A DNA stretch of 64,000 nt from CTSOIL-112 sp964293815. Its GTDB lineage: Bacteria; Pseudomonadota; Gammaproteobacteria; Burkholderiales; Burkholderiaceae. The DNA is taken from contig CAXYYC010000002.1 in assembly GCA_964293815.1 (NCBI GenBank), positions 62,001 through 126,000 of the forward strand. Reading direction: 5' to 3'. Made by a program: the position numbers and the translations under genes. Numbering within the stretch: position 1 is the stretch's first letter; each line of letters starts with the position of its first letter. The notes under the pieces are model-generated. The model searched no databases, had not been told where the DNA came from, and saw only the letters and a program-made list of their open reading frames with translations. Shown one piece after another: positions 42,785 through 51,634 of the stretch.

Positions 42785-43190
42785 AGTAGATAAATTAGCA
42801 CACGGAAATTGTTTGTGCGGTGCGCTAGGCTTTAGCGTCAAATTCCCTTCCAAATGGGTGGTGCATTGCCACTGCACCCGTTGTCAACGCGCCCACGGCG
42901 CGGCATTTGTCACTTGGGTCGGATTCGACGAGATGCAGGTACAGATTCACGATACACAACACACCCTGAGCTGGTTCACCGCAGCCAAACACGGTCACAG
43001 CCAGCGCGGTTTTTGTGGTCAATGCGGCAGCCCGATGTTCTTTCGCTCCGAGCGCTATCCGAACGAACTGCACATCGCCCGCGCTCTGTTCACCACGCCG
43101 ATTGATCGCGCACCCGAATCACACGTATACTATGACACACACGTTCCGTGGATTGATGGTATAAATGCACTGCCAAAAGAATCCACATAA
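42777..43190 (+). CDS. GFA/CENP-V family zinc protein
   Basis: A 137-residue member of the glutathione-dependent formaldehyde-activating (GFA/CENP-V) family. The zinc cysteines are GNCLCGALGF, HCHCTRCQRAHG and FCGQCGSPMFF, as expected. The true Gfa enzyme binds glutathione and formaldehyde; most family members have unknown substrates. It overlaps the preceding small ORF by 8 bp. A VOC-family gene follows 47 bp later. Confidence 0.88.
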   Translation: MSKVDKLAHGNCLCGALGFSVKFPSKWVVHCHCTRCQRAHGAAFVTWVGFDEMQVQIHDTQHTLSWFTAAKHGHSQRGFCGQCGSPMFFRSERYPNELHIARALFTTPIDRAPESHVYYDTHVPWIDGINALPKEST

Positions 43191-43237
43191 AGGCGTTACG
43201 CTGAGAGTTCTTCAACCATCATCGCAAGGAGTTTTTC

Positions 43238-43615
43238 ATGAAAACCAATCCCGTCGGCTGGTTCGAAATTTACGTCCAAGACATGAATCGTGCGAAAGCA
43301 TTTTATGAAGCGGTTTTTGCCCTGACCCTCAGCGAATTAAATAATGGCGATGACAGCATGAAAATGCTCGCCTTCCCCGGTGATATGAATGCTTATGGCG
43401 CCAATGGCGCATTGGTGCAAATGCCCGAATGCCCATCCGGCGGCGGTGGCACGCTGATTTACTTTTCTTGCAATGACTGCGCTGTCGAAGCCTCGCGCGT
43501 GGCCGCCAACGGCGGGCAACTGTTCAGAGAAAAATTCGCCATCGGAGAATATGGCCATATCGCGCTGGCAATAGATACTGAGGGCAATATGTTTGGCCTG
43601 CACTCCATGCAATAA
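43238..43615 (+). CDS. VOC-family (glyoxalase/bleomycin-resistance fold) protein
   Basis: A 125-residue vicinal-oxygen-chelate protein. It starts VGWFEIYVQDMNRAKAFYEAVF, the typical first beta-alpha-beta unit, and the second unit runs from TLIYFSCNDCAVEASRVAANGG to EYGHIALAIDTEGNMFGLHS. A metal-ligand Glu occurs in each half, although the enzymatic role is not clear. AAGGAG lies upstream of ATG 43238. It abuts the convergent GlxA-type regulator with no spacer. Confidence 0.87.
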   Translation: MKTNPVGWFEIYVQDMNRAKAFYEAVFALTLSELNNGDDSMKMLAFPGDMNAYGANGALVQMPECPSGGGGTLIYFSCNDCAVEASRVAANGGQLFREKFAIGEYGHIALAIDTEGNMFGLHSMQ

Positions 43616-44542
43616 TCAGCCGAGTTCAATCATCCGCGTTTGACGCGAACGCCGCCAACTATTCGCCGACGAGAAGCCCGCTGCGAGCGCCGCCTTCTCT
43701 TGGCTCAAACCACTCGCGCGCCACTGCGCAAACAGCGCGTGTTTGAGCGCCAGTTGATACTCATGCACCGTCATACCCGTGGTTTGCTTGAAAATCCGCG
43801 TCAAATGGCGCGGGCTGACATAGGCAATCTGCGCCAAACTCGGCAGATCAAGGTTCGCACTCGGATCGGCAGAAATCGCGTCCTGCACCCGATGCACCGC
43901 CATCTGCATGTGCGAGCGAGCGATCAACCACGGCGACAGCGCCGAATCATGCGGCATACGGCGAAAATACACATTCATGTGGCGCGCGACCTTGAGCGCC
44001 AATTCATGACCAAAGCGTTGCGCCAGCCAATACAAAATCAAGTCAAAACCCGCCGTGATGCCCGCACTGCTCAAAATCGCGCCGTCATCGACAAATACGC
44101 GGTTCTCCAACACCTCGGCGGACGGACTCCATTGCCGCAATTCTGCCGTCAGCTCATGATGCGTGGTGCATTTCACTTCGCCGAGCAAACCCGCCTGAGC
44201 CAATAAAAACACACCCGAACAAATGCACAGGGCCTGATGCGATTTTGGGTCAAAACATTGCCGTAGCCATTCAGTCAGCCGCGTGCCGAATTCACCCCGA
44301 TACGCCAGCGCCTCATCCATCGCCCCGGGCAAAACCACCAAATCCCCCGACTGCAACTGCTCGGGCAAATCCGCCATACCCGACAAATGCAAGCCAAACA
44401 GCGTCTCAACCTGAGCGGCGGGCGAAACCAGTCGCACCTCTAAATCCGCACCAAACTGCCGCGCATAGCGCAAGGCATCTAAAGGCGCAGCCAAATCGGT
44501 GAGCAAAACACTGGGCAACACAGCCACATACACATTCATCAA
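43616..44542 (-). CDS. GlxA-family transcriptional regulator (DJ-1/PfpI + AraC HTH)
   Basis: A 308-residue regulator. Residues 1-190 form a DJ-1/PfpI-like amidotransferase domain (LCICSGVFLLAQAGLL with the nucleophile-elbow Cys, and SSAGITAGFDLILY). Residues 215-308 form an AraC-type double helix-turn-helix (LAQIAYVSPRHLTRIFKQTTGMTVHEY, GFSSANSWRRSRQ). The second HTH seems divergent at its end. It is followed on its upstream side by a DMT transporter and a separate DJ-1 gene on the same strand, which it may control. Confidence 0.88.
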   Translation of the reverse strand: MMNVYVAVLPSVLLTDLAAPLDALRYARQFGADLEVRLVSPAAQVETLFGLHLSGMADLPEQLQSGDLVVLPGAMDEALAYRGEFGTRLTEWLRQCFDPKSHQALCICSGVFLLAQAGLLGEVKCTTHHELTAELRQWSPSAEVLENRVFVDDGAILSSAGITAGFDLILYWLAQRFGHELALKVARHMNVYFRRMPHDSALSPWLIARSHMQMAVHRVQDAISADPSANLDLPSLAQIAYVSPRHLTRIFKQTTGMTVHEYQLALKHALFAQWRASGLSQEKAALAAGFSSANSWRRSRQTRMIELG

Positions 44543-44563
44543 CGCATTCTCAGATAATCAAAC

Positions 44564-45475
44564 TCAGACACTCAAACGCACACGCAGCCAATTTCGCAAC
44601 CGCGCACCAAACACATTCACCACCAGCCCAATCAGCAAGCACACACTGCCCCACAATTGCCATTGATTGAGCCGTTCGCCCAGCGCCAACCACGCCGTGA
44701 GCAAGCCCACCACTGGCACCAGCAAAGTAAACGGCGCGACGCGATTCGGCTCATAGTGATGCAATAAACGACTCCACAAACCATAGCCCAACAGCGTCGC
44801 ACCCCAAGCCAAATACAGCGCCGACACCACGCTGTGCCAACTGAGCGCCTGCCAATCGGGATACGCATGGCGCTCAAACAACCACGAAACCAACAAAAAC
44901 GGCACAATCGGTACCAAACTGGACCAAATCACCAAACCAAACGGCTCCGGCTGATAGCCCGCCCGACGCATGGCACTGACCACGATATTACCCAAAGCCC
45001 ACGATGCCGCACCGAGTAAATTGAGCATCAAACCCAGCGTCGTCATCTGCACCCCAGCAACCGCGCCCGCATTTTTGCCATAGGCGATCAACGCCAGCCC
45101 CAAAACCGCGATCAATAAGCCCAGCCACTGCATGAGCTGCGTGCGCTGTTGCAAAATCAATACCGAAAAAATCAGCGTGAAAAACACCTGCGCCTGATGC
45201 ACCACCGAGGCCAAACCAGCGGGCATACCGACCTTCATCGCCCAGAACAAAAAAGCAAATTGCCCGAAACTATTGAACGCGCCATACGCAATCAACCAGC
45301 GCCACGGCACGTTCGGCTTTTTGATGAAAAATACCAACGGCACAACCACCAAGGCAAAACGCGCCGCCGCCAGCAAAAACGGCGGCACTTCGTTTAGCCC
45401 CCAGCGAATCACCACGAAATTCACACCCCAAATCAACACCACCAGCAATGCTTGCAACACATGCGCGATACTCAT
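44564..45475 (-). CDS. DMT-superfamily transporter (EamA family)
   Basis: A 303-residue inner-membrane protein with about ten hydrophobic helices in two EamA repeats. The first starts LQALLVVLIWGVNFVVIRWGLNEVPP, and the second includes LLGAASWALGNIVVSA. This resembles YdcZ/RhaT-like and YedA/EamA exporters of metabolites or amino acids. Its ATG overlaps the stop of the upstream DJ-1/PfpI gene by one base (TAATG), indicating translational coupling. Substrate unknown. Confidence 0.9.
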   Translation of the reverse strand: MSIAHVLQALLVVLIWGVNFVVIRWGLNEVPPFLLAAARFALVVVPLVFFIKKPNVPWRWLIAYGAFNSFGQFAFLFWAMKVGMPAGLASVVHQAQVFFTLIFSVLILQQRTQLMQWLGLLIAVLGLALIAYGKNAGAVAGVQMTTLGLMLNLLGAASWALGNIVVSAMRRAGYQPEPFGLVIWSSLVPIVPFLLVSWLFERHAYPDWQALSWHSVVSALYLAWGATLLGYGLWSRLLHHYEPNRVAPFTLLVPVVGLLTAWLALGERLNQWQLWGSVCLLIGLVVNVFGARLRNWLRVRLSV

Positions 45476-46134
45476 TATTTTTCCTTATTCAACTGCCAAT
45501 CACCCAGATAATCCATCTGCCGCGCGGTTTTGTCCGCCCATTCCGCACTGAGCAATTGCGCCACAAGGTGCAACGATAAATCAATTCCCGCCGAAATACC
45601 AGCCGAGCTGTACACGCGTTCATCCATACCATCCTGCACCCAGCGCACACCATCGCGCACCGTCAACTGCGGATACGCCGCGCGCAAATCAGCCATGTCT
45701 TCCCAATGCGTCGTCGCGGTTTGGCGCAACACGCCCGCTTGCGCCAGCAAAAACGCACCGGTGCAAATCGACGCGGTGTAACGCGTGGTACGGTGCATCA
45801 CGCGTAGCCAATCGAGCAACGCCGTTTGTCGCAATGCATCCGTCACCACACCACCCGGCACGATCAGCACGTCGTATGTCAGCGTTTCACGCTCGTCTAT
45901 AAAGCGCGCGTCCATCAGGCCCACATCCGGCATGATACCCAAACCCGCACGCGCCTGAACCATCCGCCGCTGTTGCGCCACGGTCTGCACCGCAAACCGT
46001 TTGGGCGAGCCGAATTTGTCGCACACGCGCGAGGCGGCGGTGAAGACCTCGTAAGGACCGGCAAAGTCGAGCAACTCCATCTGATCAAATGCCAAAATCC
46101 CGATCTGGAGAGTGTCGTTGGTCGTGTGACTCAT
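45475..46134 (-). CDS. DJ-1/PfpI family protein
   Basis: A 219-residue DJ-1/PfpI-fold protein. It has the opening IGILAFDQMELLDFAGPYEVF, YDVLIVPGG, and the nucleophile-elbow Cys in TASICTGAFLLAQAG. It lacks a DNA-binding domain, unlike the GlxA regulator two genes away, which it closely resembles in this domain. Relatives include isonitrile hydratase InhA. The frame is open to 46260, but ATG 46134 lies 7 bp after the isochorismatase-like gene. It is translationally coupled to the EamA gene. Confidence 0.9.
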   Translation of the reverse strand: MSHTTNDTLQIGILAFDQMELLDFAGPYEVFTAASRVCDKFGSPKRFAVQTVAQQRRMVQARAGLGIMPDVGLMDARFIDERETLTYDVLIVPGGVVTDALRQTALLDWLRVMHRTTRYTASICTGAFLLAQAGVLRQTATTHWEDMADLRAAYPQLTVRDGVRWVQDGMDERVYSSAGISAGIDLSLHLVAQLLSAEWADKTARQMDYLGDWQLNKEK

Positions 46135-46141
46135 GATGGGT

Positions 46142-46723
46142 CTACCTATACGCCGACCAGTCCGCACTGACCTGTGCCACGGTTTTGATCTGCGCGAAAC
46201 GCCCATCCAGCACCAATTCCGTGCGTTTTTTAATCTCGTCAGCAGAAAAACGTGTGCCATCGGCGTGTGTCATGGCGAAGGTCAAAGTCGCTTCGCTCAC
46301 AAAATCCACCGAAAAACCCAAATCCGACGCCACACGCGTCGTCGTCTCGCAACATTGCTCGGTGCGAATCCCGCTGATGGTCAGATGAGTAATACCCTGC
46401 TCGTGCAAATACGCCAGCAGACCGCTATCAGTCAGCGCATTGTGTACCGATTTATGAAAGACATTGTCCATCGGCGGTAGCCAATCCATGAACCGCACCC
46501 AACCCGATTCAGGACGAAACGCGGGCGTATCACTGCGTGGATTGGCGTGCAAAATGCCGATCACCGGCACAGCCGAGCGCCGCGCCGCCAAAATCAACGC
46601 CAACTGATTGGCCTGATACGGCGCAAAACCCGCATCCGACCAATCGGGCGTGTGGTAAAAAGAATCCTGCACGTCAATCACCAGCAAGGCGTGTTTCGGA
46701 TGTGGTGTTTGAACTTGGGTCAT
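46142..46723 (-). CDS. Cysteine hydrolase of the isochorismatase-like family
   Basis: A 193-residue isochorismatase-fold enzyme. Triad residues are the Asp in LLVIDVQDSF, the Lys in VFHKSVHNAL and the Cys in RTEQCCETTTRVASDLGF. It is the first gene of a minus-strand operon with a DJ-1/PfpI protein and an EamA exporter. The combination of amidase-like enzymes and an exporter under a GlxA-type regulator suggests processing and export of a small nitrogen compound, but this is inference. It is distinct from the related gene at 3651-4187. Confidence 0.9.
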   Translation of the reverse strand: MTQVQTPHPKHALLVIDVQDSFYHTPDWSDAGFAPYQANQLALILAARRSAVPVIGILHANPRSDTPAFRPESGWVRFMDWLPPMDNVFHKSVHNALTDSGLLAYLHEQGITHLTISGIRTEQCCETTTRVASDLGFSVDFVSEATLTFAMTHADGTRFSADEIKKRTELVLDGRFAQIKTVAQVSADWSAYR

Positions 46724-46835
46724 AATAGCTCCTGTAATAATGATTAAATAATAGCCGTACGATACCTGATCTTATGTACTGATTTAAGAGGCTTTACGGA
46801 CGAAATAGGTGCAAAAAAGGACATGTTCTATCATT

Positions 46836-47135
46836 TCAAACCATAGGCTCAAACAACAGCACATACGCGCCATCGCGCGAAAAGGTTCGATGTTGAACAC
46901 CTCGCGGAACCACCAACAGTTGCCCCGCCCGCACCTGAACCACGCCATCGGGCAAATCCACACCCAAACATCCCGCCAACAAACAATCATCGCGCTCATC
47001 ATGCTGATGCCACGGATACTCGCCCAGCGCATAAATCATGCGCCATTGATAATGATCCACTTGCGCAATCGGAATCTCTTGCCACGGTTGGGCGTGCGCT
47101 TGTTCGAAGTAAAGCTGTGGATGAATGGGCGTCAT
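46836..47135 (-). CDS. Small cupin-domain protein
   Basis: A 99-residue single cupin. It contains YPWHQHDERDDCLLAGCLGVDL (the HxH...E/D motif-1 region) and GQLLVVPRGVQHRTF (motif 2 with the distal His), which would bind a metal. Many such proteins are sensors or small enzymes of unknown substrate. It stands alone between the isochorismatase-like operon and a secreted protein gene. AAGGAG lies upstream of the start. Confidence 0.8.
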   Translation of the reverse strand: MTPIHPQLYFEQAHAQPWQEIPIAQVDHYQWRMIYALGEYPWHQHDERDDCLLAGCLGVDLPDGVVQVRAGQLLVVPRGVQHRTFSRDGAYVLLFEPMV

Positions 47136-47253
47136 GCGTGTCTCCTTTTAAAAAGACCGATGAGAACACAAACCCACCACCGTTTATAGCCCAAAAACCG
47201 CCCAAATGAACTCATAAAAGGACAAAGCGCATTGAATTGACCGCATACAAAAA

Positions 47254-47276
47254 CCCCTACGGTTTAGTCGTAGGGG
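47254..47276 (-). terminator. Intrinsic terminator after the secreted protein gene
   Basis: CCCCTACG / CGTAGGGG with a 7-nt loop is followed on the minus strand by TTTTTG. It lies about 35 bp after the stop of the gene at 47312-47776. Confidence 0.85.
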
Positions 47277-47311
47277 TGTCGTAGGAATTCTTGATTCAAC
47301 GTAAATAAACG

Positions 47312-47776
47312 TTACGGACACGGCCTCATCGTCCAGCCCCACACATGACCGCGCGCGCATTGCTGTTGACGCCCAACCTGCACCAAATGCAAACCCTCGT
47401 CATCTTGTCTGAACGACACACGGTAGCGTTCCGCACGAATCGCGTCGTCTTGCACACCATGAATAGTCAGCAAATAGACCACCACACCGTTTCTAAAGTG
47501 AAACACCTCGTCTTGACTCACCGTGTCCAATTCGTCACTCGGTTTATAAGGCGCAGGCAGCGCGTACAGGATATCGCGGCCACAGGTGATCACCTCTTCG
47601 GTGCACACTTGCGCTGTTGTGTCCTTCACCGGTATGGTTTGATAAATCGTTGGAATAGCGACGGCACTACGCGATGTGGGTCTCTCATTAGATTGAGCCA
47701 GCGCAGAAATTGAAACCAACCCCAAAACAGCGACCAAAGCTGTCGCCCAGCGTTTGCAGGAAGTCATCACTCGCAT
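47312..47776 (-). CDS. Secreted hypothetical protein
   Basis: A 154-residue protein with a clear signal peptide (ATALVAVLGLVSISALA-QSN). The mature part has two Cys in AQVCTEEVITCGRD and a C-terminal pair (QCARGHVWGW, RPCP), so two disulfides are possible. It contains a VYLLTIHGVQDDAIRAERYRV segment. I do not recognise the family. ATG 47776 has AAGGAG upstream; the open frame extends further without ribosome-binding sites. It ends before a terminator and looks like a single-gene transcript. Confidence 0.72.
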   Translation of the reverse strand: MRVMTSCKRWATALVAVLGLVSISALAQSNERPTSRSAVAIPTIYQTIPVKDTTAQVCTEEVITCGRDILYALPAPYKPSDELDTVSQDEVFHFRNGVVVYLLTIHGVQDDAIRAERYRVSFRQDDEGLHLVQVGRQQQCARGHVWGWTMRPCP

Positions 47777-47991
47777 AGTCACTCCTTTTTTAAAGTCCAT
47801 ATAATGAAACCAAATCATGTACTTATTATGCCCGCACACCAACCACATGACCTTATTTTCGTCCCTTTTAATGAAGTATAGCCAAACCCCGTTATCCCTG
47901 ATAAGATTATTCCATTAAATTTGTTTTGAATATAATTCAGCCTATTTATAATGCCCTATTGGAATGTCATTCAACGTCACAAAGGAGACTT

Positions 47992-49263
47992 ATGAAACTC
48001 GAAACCCTCGCCATTCACGCGGGCTACAGCCCCGACCCAACCACCAAAGCGGTGGCTGTACCGATTTATCAAACCACCTCGTATGCGTTTGATAACACCC
48101 AGCACGGTGCAGATTTATTCGACCTCAAGGTTCAGGGCAACATCTACACCCGCATCATGAATCCCACCACGGCGGTGCTGGAGCAACGCGTCGCCGAACT
48201 CGAAGGCGGCATTGGCGGTTTGGCTCTGGCCTCAGGCATGGCGGCCATCACCTACGCGATCCAAACCATCGCGCAAGCAGGTGACAACATCGTATCGGTT
48301 TCAACCCTTTACGGCGGTACTTACAATTTATTCGCACATACTTTGCCCAAACAAGGCATCGAAGTACGCTTTTTCGACTACCGTGACCCAGCGTCCTTAG
48401 AAAAACTGATTGACGACAAAACCAAACTGGTATTCGCCGAAACCATCGGCAATCCGCTGGGCAACGTAGTTGATCTCGAAGCCATCAGCGCCATCGCACA
48501 CCGTCACGGCGTACCTGTGGTGGTGGACAACACCGTTGCCACGCCCGCATTGATGCGCCCATTTGAACACGGTGCCGACATCGTTGTACACTCATTGACC
48601 AAATACATCGGCGGTCACGGCACCAGCATCGGCGGCGCGATTGTGGACAGCGGCAAATTCCCGTGGGGCGAGCACGCCGAGCGTTTCCCTCTGCTGAACA
48701 CGCCCGACCCGAGCTATCACGGCGTGAACTACGTCGAAGCCCTCGGCGCTGCCGCGTTCATCGCGCGTGCGCGCGTCGTACCGCTGCGCAACACCGGCGC
48801 GGCGATCAGCCCGATGAACGCCTTTTTGATTCTGCAAGGTTTAGAAACCTTACCATTGCGCATGGAGCGCCACTCGGACAATGCACTGGCCGTGGCACGT
48901 TATTTGGAAAACCACCCGAAAGTTAAATGGGTCAACTACGCTGGACTGAGCACGCATCCACAAAACAGCTTGGTACAAAAATACCTCGGCGGCAAAGCCT
49001 CGGGAATTTTATCGTTCGGCGTCGAAGGCGGCGCAGAAGCAGGCGCGCGATTCATCGACGCCTTGAAATTGGTCACACGCTTGGTCAATATCGGCGACGC
49101 GAAAAGCCTCGCCTGCCATCCAGCCTCAACCACCCACCGCCAACTGAACGAGGAAGAATTGGCCAAAGCAGGGGTTTCAGTGGACATGGTTCGCCTGTCG
49201 GTCGGGATTGAGCATGTGGACGACATCATCGCGGATTTGGCGCAGGCATTGGATCAAGCGTAA
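47992..49263 (+). CDS. metY: O-acetylhomoserine sulfhydrylase (MetY-type, PLP enzyme)
   Basis: MetY makes homocysteine from O-acetylhomoserine and sulfide in methionine synthesis. The 423-residue protein is a Cys/Met-metabolism PLP enzyme. It starts METLAIHAGYSPDPTT-like KLETLAIHAG and contains QTTSYAF, NIYTRIMNPTTAVLEQRVAELEGG, the PLP-Lys motif VHSLTKYIGGHG and LACHPASTTH. Length above 420 with the long C-terminal half favours MetY over MetZ or MetB. AAGGAG precedes ATG 47992. No SAM riboswitch was noticed upstream. Confidence 0.94.
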   Translation: MKLETLAIHAGYSPDPTTKAVAVPIYQTTSYAFDNTQHGADLFDLKVQGNIYTRIMNPTTAVLEQRVAELEGGIGGLALASGMAAITYAIQTIAQAGDNIVSVSTLYGGTYNLFAHTLPKQGIEVRFFDYRDPASLEKLIDDKTKLVFAETIGNPLGNVVDLEAISAIAHRHGVPVVVDNTVATPALMRPFEHGADIVVHSLTKYIGGHGTSIGGAIVDSGKFPWGEHAERFPLLNTPDPSYHGVNYVEALGAAAFIARARVVPLRNTGAAISPMNAFLILQGLETLPLRMERHSDNALAVARYLENHPKVKWVNYAGLSTHPQNSLVQKYLGGKASGILSFGVEGGAEAGARFIDALKLVTRLVNIGDAKSLACHPASTTHRQLNEEELAKAGVSVDMVRLSVGIEHVDDIIADLAQALDQA

Positions 49264-49287
49264 ATCATCACAGAGATAGACGACAAA

Positions 49288-49308
49288 AGCGGCGCAGATG
49301 GCGCCGCT
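49288..49308 (+). terminator. GC-rich hairpin after metY (copy 1)
   Basis: AGCGGCGC / GCGCCGCT with a 5-nt loop, 24 bp after the metY stop. An A4 run precedes it; there is no T-run after it on the plus strand. It is the inverted twin of the hairpin at 49580-49601. Confidence 0.55.
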
Positions 49309-49360
49309 CAGATTGCCGACCAACCCCAAACTTTAAATTTCAGCACAAAATCTAAGAAAA

Positions 49361-49537
49361 ATGACGTCATACTCGCGCACGCGGGTATCCAGAGATTTTA
49401 ATAAAAACAATGAGTTAGACTAAAAAACTGGATGGCCGCAAGCTCGAAGCCAAAAAACGGCTTTCCCGCTAAAAGCATGCGGAAAGCGAAGCTTCTATAA
49501 AACAAGCGTAGCGAAGCTTCGCGGAACGCAATGACGG
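49361..49537. repeat. Degenerate dRS3/Correia-like intergenic repeat
   Basis: The segment opens with TGACGTCATACTCGCGCACG, then CGGGTATCCAG, and closes with GGAACGCAATGACGG; an ACTGGATGGCCGC half is in the middle. These are degenerate forms of the GTCATTCCCGCG-type repeats that are scattered in Neisseria and other betaproteobacteria. It lies between the two hairpins after metY. No coding potential is visible in 49264-49674. Confidence 0.5.
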
Positions 49538-49579
49538 AGTTCTATTTAAGCAAAAGTGCTACTTTGTCAACAGTCTCAA

Positions 49580-49601
49580 GCGGCGCCATCTGGCGCCGCT
49601 T
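49580..49601 (+). terminator. GC-rich hairpin with T-rich tail (copy 2)
   Basis: AGCGGCGCCA / TGGCGCCGCT followed by TTATTTTAG. It is nearly a perfect reverse complement of the hairpin at 49288-49308. The tail makes it a plausible plus-strand terminator, but it is 300 bp from metY. Confidence 0.65.
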
Positions 49602-49674
49602 TATTTTAGACCCGTTAAACAATTGGCTATTTACAACTCATACCGCCGCATACCACCGATTAATCCGATGGTTT

Positions 49675-50166
49675 TCATGCTTCTTCGCCCTCGTCCTCTT
49701 TCGCCAAATCCACCCAGACGCCGCCGGTGAGCCGTTCCAGCTCCGCCAAATCAAGTAGCACCATGCTGTGCGTGCAACCCGCCGCCGGCATCACCGCCTC
49801 AAATTGGCGCAAACTCTGTTCTAAATAAATCGGCAGCGGCGCAGGCAGGCCAAACGGGCACACACCGCCAACCGGATGCGAGGTCAGCGCCACGACTTCC
49901 TCGGCGTTGAGCATTTTGCCTTTCGCGCCAAAAAATGCCTTGAATTTTTTATTGTCAATTCGCGCCATGCCGCCCGCGACAATCAACACCGCTTTGTTTT
50001 GCGCACGCTCACCGATCCAAAAAGCGAGGGTTTTGGCAATCTGGCCGGGCGCCACGCCATGTACCGCGGCGGCGGTTGCGACCGTCGGCGTGGGTTCGGT
50101 GGCTTGAACGATCTGCAAATGCGGCGCGCGCTGCGCTAAATCTTGGGTAACGGTATCTAAACTCAT
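49675..50166 (-). CDS. YbaK/EbsC-family aminoacyl-tRNA deacylase
   Basis: A 163-residue protein of the YbaK/ProX editing family, which hydrolyses misacylated tRNAs such as Cys-tRNA(Pro). It contains QIAKTLAFWIG with the catalytic Lys region, IDNKKFKAFFGAKGKMLNAEEV, and HPVGGVCPFGLP, the conserved loop. A weak GGAAAAG lies upstream of ATG 50166. It is a single minus-strand gene divergent from dctA. The exact misacylated tRNA cannot be told from sequence. Confidence 0.9.
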   Translation of the reverse strand: MSLDTVTQDLAQRAPHLQIVQATEPTPTVATAAAVHGVAPGQIAKTLAFWIGERAQNKAVLIVAGGMARIDNKKFKAFFGAKGKMLNAEEVVALTSHPVGGVCPFGLPAPLPIYLEQSLRQFEAVMPAAGCTHSMVLLDLAELERLTGGVWVDLAKEDEGEEA

Positions 50167-50320
50167 GGCTGGGAAAAGTTTGCACTCAGAAAAATGAATT
50201 GGAAATTAAATCATGTTAAAAAATTATGAAGAATTTTGCCACAAAAGCTCCACAATTGCTCTATACTCGCCTCCGCTGTACCGTGCAATCGTTTTCAATA
50301 ACAACAAAAAAGGAGTCAAC

Positions 50321-51616
50321 ATGCTAAAAACAGACTATTACACCGACGATGACAAAGCCGTTAAACCGTGGTACAAAATTTTGTATGTACAGGTTTTAAT
50401 CGCCATTGCCTTGGGTATTTTGATTGGTCATTTTTATCCCAAGTTTGGCGTGAGTTTGGAGCCGTTGGGCAAAGCATTCATTAATTTAGTGAAAATGGTG
50501 ATCACGCCGATCATCTTTTGTACCATCGTCGCGGGCATTGCTAATATGCGCGACTTGGGACAAATGGGGCGCGTTGGTTTGAAAGCCTTGATCTATTTTG
50601 AGGTGGTATCGACCTTGGCCTTATTGGCTGGTTTTGTGGTTGGGCACATTGCCAAGCCGGGCGTAGGCATCAATGCCAGCATCAGCAGTTTTGCCACAAA
50701 AGACGTAGCCAAGGTGAACGAATTTGCCGCTACCTCACAAAACCACACCATGGTCGATTTTTTCATGGATTTGATTCCGAAAACCGCCTTTAGCCCGTTT
50801 GTCGAGGGCAATATTTTGCAAGTTTTGCTGATTGCGATTTTATTCGGTGTGGTTTTGACCCGCGTACCCGAAGAGCGTGCGCGCCCATTGGTGAATTTTA
50901 TTGAAGGCATGTCCGAAGTGTTCTTCGGTATGGTCGGGATTATCACCAAGCTCGCGCCGCTGGGTGCGTTGGGCGCGATGGCCTTCACCATTGGCAAATT
51001 CGGTATCGGCTCATTGACCAATTTGCTCGGTTTGATCGCGACGTTTTATTTCACCGCATTTTTGTTTGTCATCGTCGTGCTCGGTTTGATTGCGCGCTTC
51101 ACGGGTTTCAGCATTTTCAAATTTTTGCGCTACATCAAAGAGGAATTGCTGTTGGTCTTGGGCACCAGCTCATCTGAATCCGCCCTGCCGCACCTGATGG
51201 GCAAACTGGAGAAAATGGGCTGTAAAAAATCGGTCGTCGGCTTGGTGGTTCCAACCGGCTACTCATTTAATCTGGACGGCACCAATATTTACATGACTTT
51301 GGCGGTATTGTTTATTGCGCAAGCCTTGAATATTGACCTGACCCTGTGGCAACAGTTGACCATTTTCGCCGTCGCCATGTTGACCTCAAAAGGCGCGAGC
51401 GGCGTGACCGGCGCGGGCTTTGTCACCTTGGCCGGTACGCTGATGGTCGTGCCAGACATTCCAGTGGCGGGCATGGCGCTGATTTTGGGGATTGACCGTT
51501 TCATGAGCGAAGTGCGCGCATTGACCAATTTCATTGGCAATGGCGTCGCCACCGTCGCGGTATCGAAGTGGGAAAAAGCCTTGGATGAAGAGGCAATGCA
51601 CAAAGCATTAAAATAA
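50321..51616 (+). CDS. dctA: C4-dicarboxylate:H+/Na+ symporter DctA
   Basis: A 431-residue DAACS-family inner-membrane symporter for succinate, fumarate and malate. It starts PWYKILYVQVLIAIALGILIGHFYP. The Ser-rich re-entrant loop LGTSSSESALPHLM and the substrate-binding motif GYSFNLDGTNIYMTLA are both present, as is SKGASGVTGAGF. ATG 50321 is preceded by AAAGGAG with eight-base spacing. DctA is preferred over glutamate carriers (GltP) because of the SSSESALP variant; this distinction is moderate. A strong terminator follows. Confidence 0.93.
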   Translation: MLKTDYYTDDDKAVKPWYKILYVQVLIAIALGILIGHFYPKFGVSLEPLGKAFINLVKMVITPIIFCTIVAGIANMRDLGQMGRVGLKALIYFEVVSTLALLAGFVVGHIAKPGVGINASISSFATKDVAKVNEFAATSQNHTMVDFFMDLIPKTAFSPFVEGNILQVLLIAILFGVVLTRVPEERARPLVNFIEGMSEVFFGMVGIITKLAPLGALGAMAFTIGKFGIGSLTNLLGLIATFYFTAFLFVIVVLGLIARFTGFSIFKFLRYIKEELLLVLGTSSSESALPHLMGKLEKMGCKKSVVGLVVPTGYSFNLDGTNIYMTLAVLFIAQALNIDLTLWQQLTIFAVAMLTSKGASGVTGAGFVTLAGTLMVVPDIPVAGMALILGIDRFMSEVRALTNFIGNGVATVAVSKWEKALDEEAMHKALK

Positions 51617-51634
51617 GCCGCTTAGCAAAAAAGT

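Noticed and set aside
49264..49674. Possible prophage or IS remnant after metY
   Set aside because: No transposase or phage coding fragment is visible; only palindromes and a degenerate intergenic repeat, so I list it as repeats.
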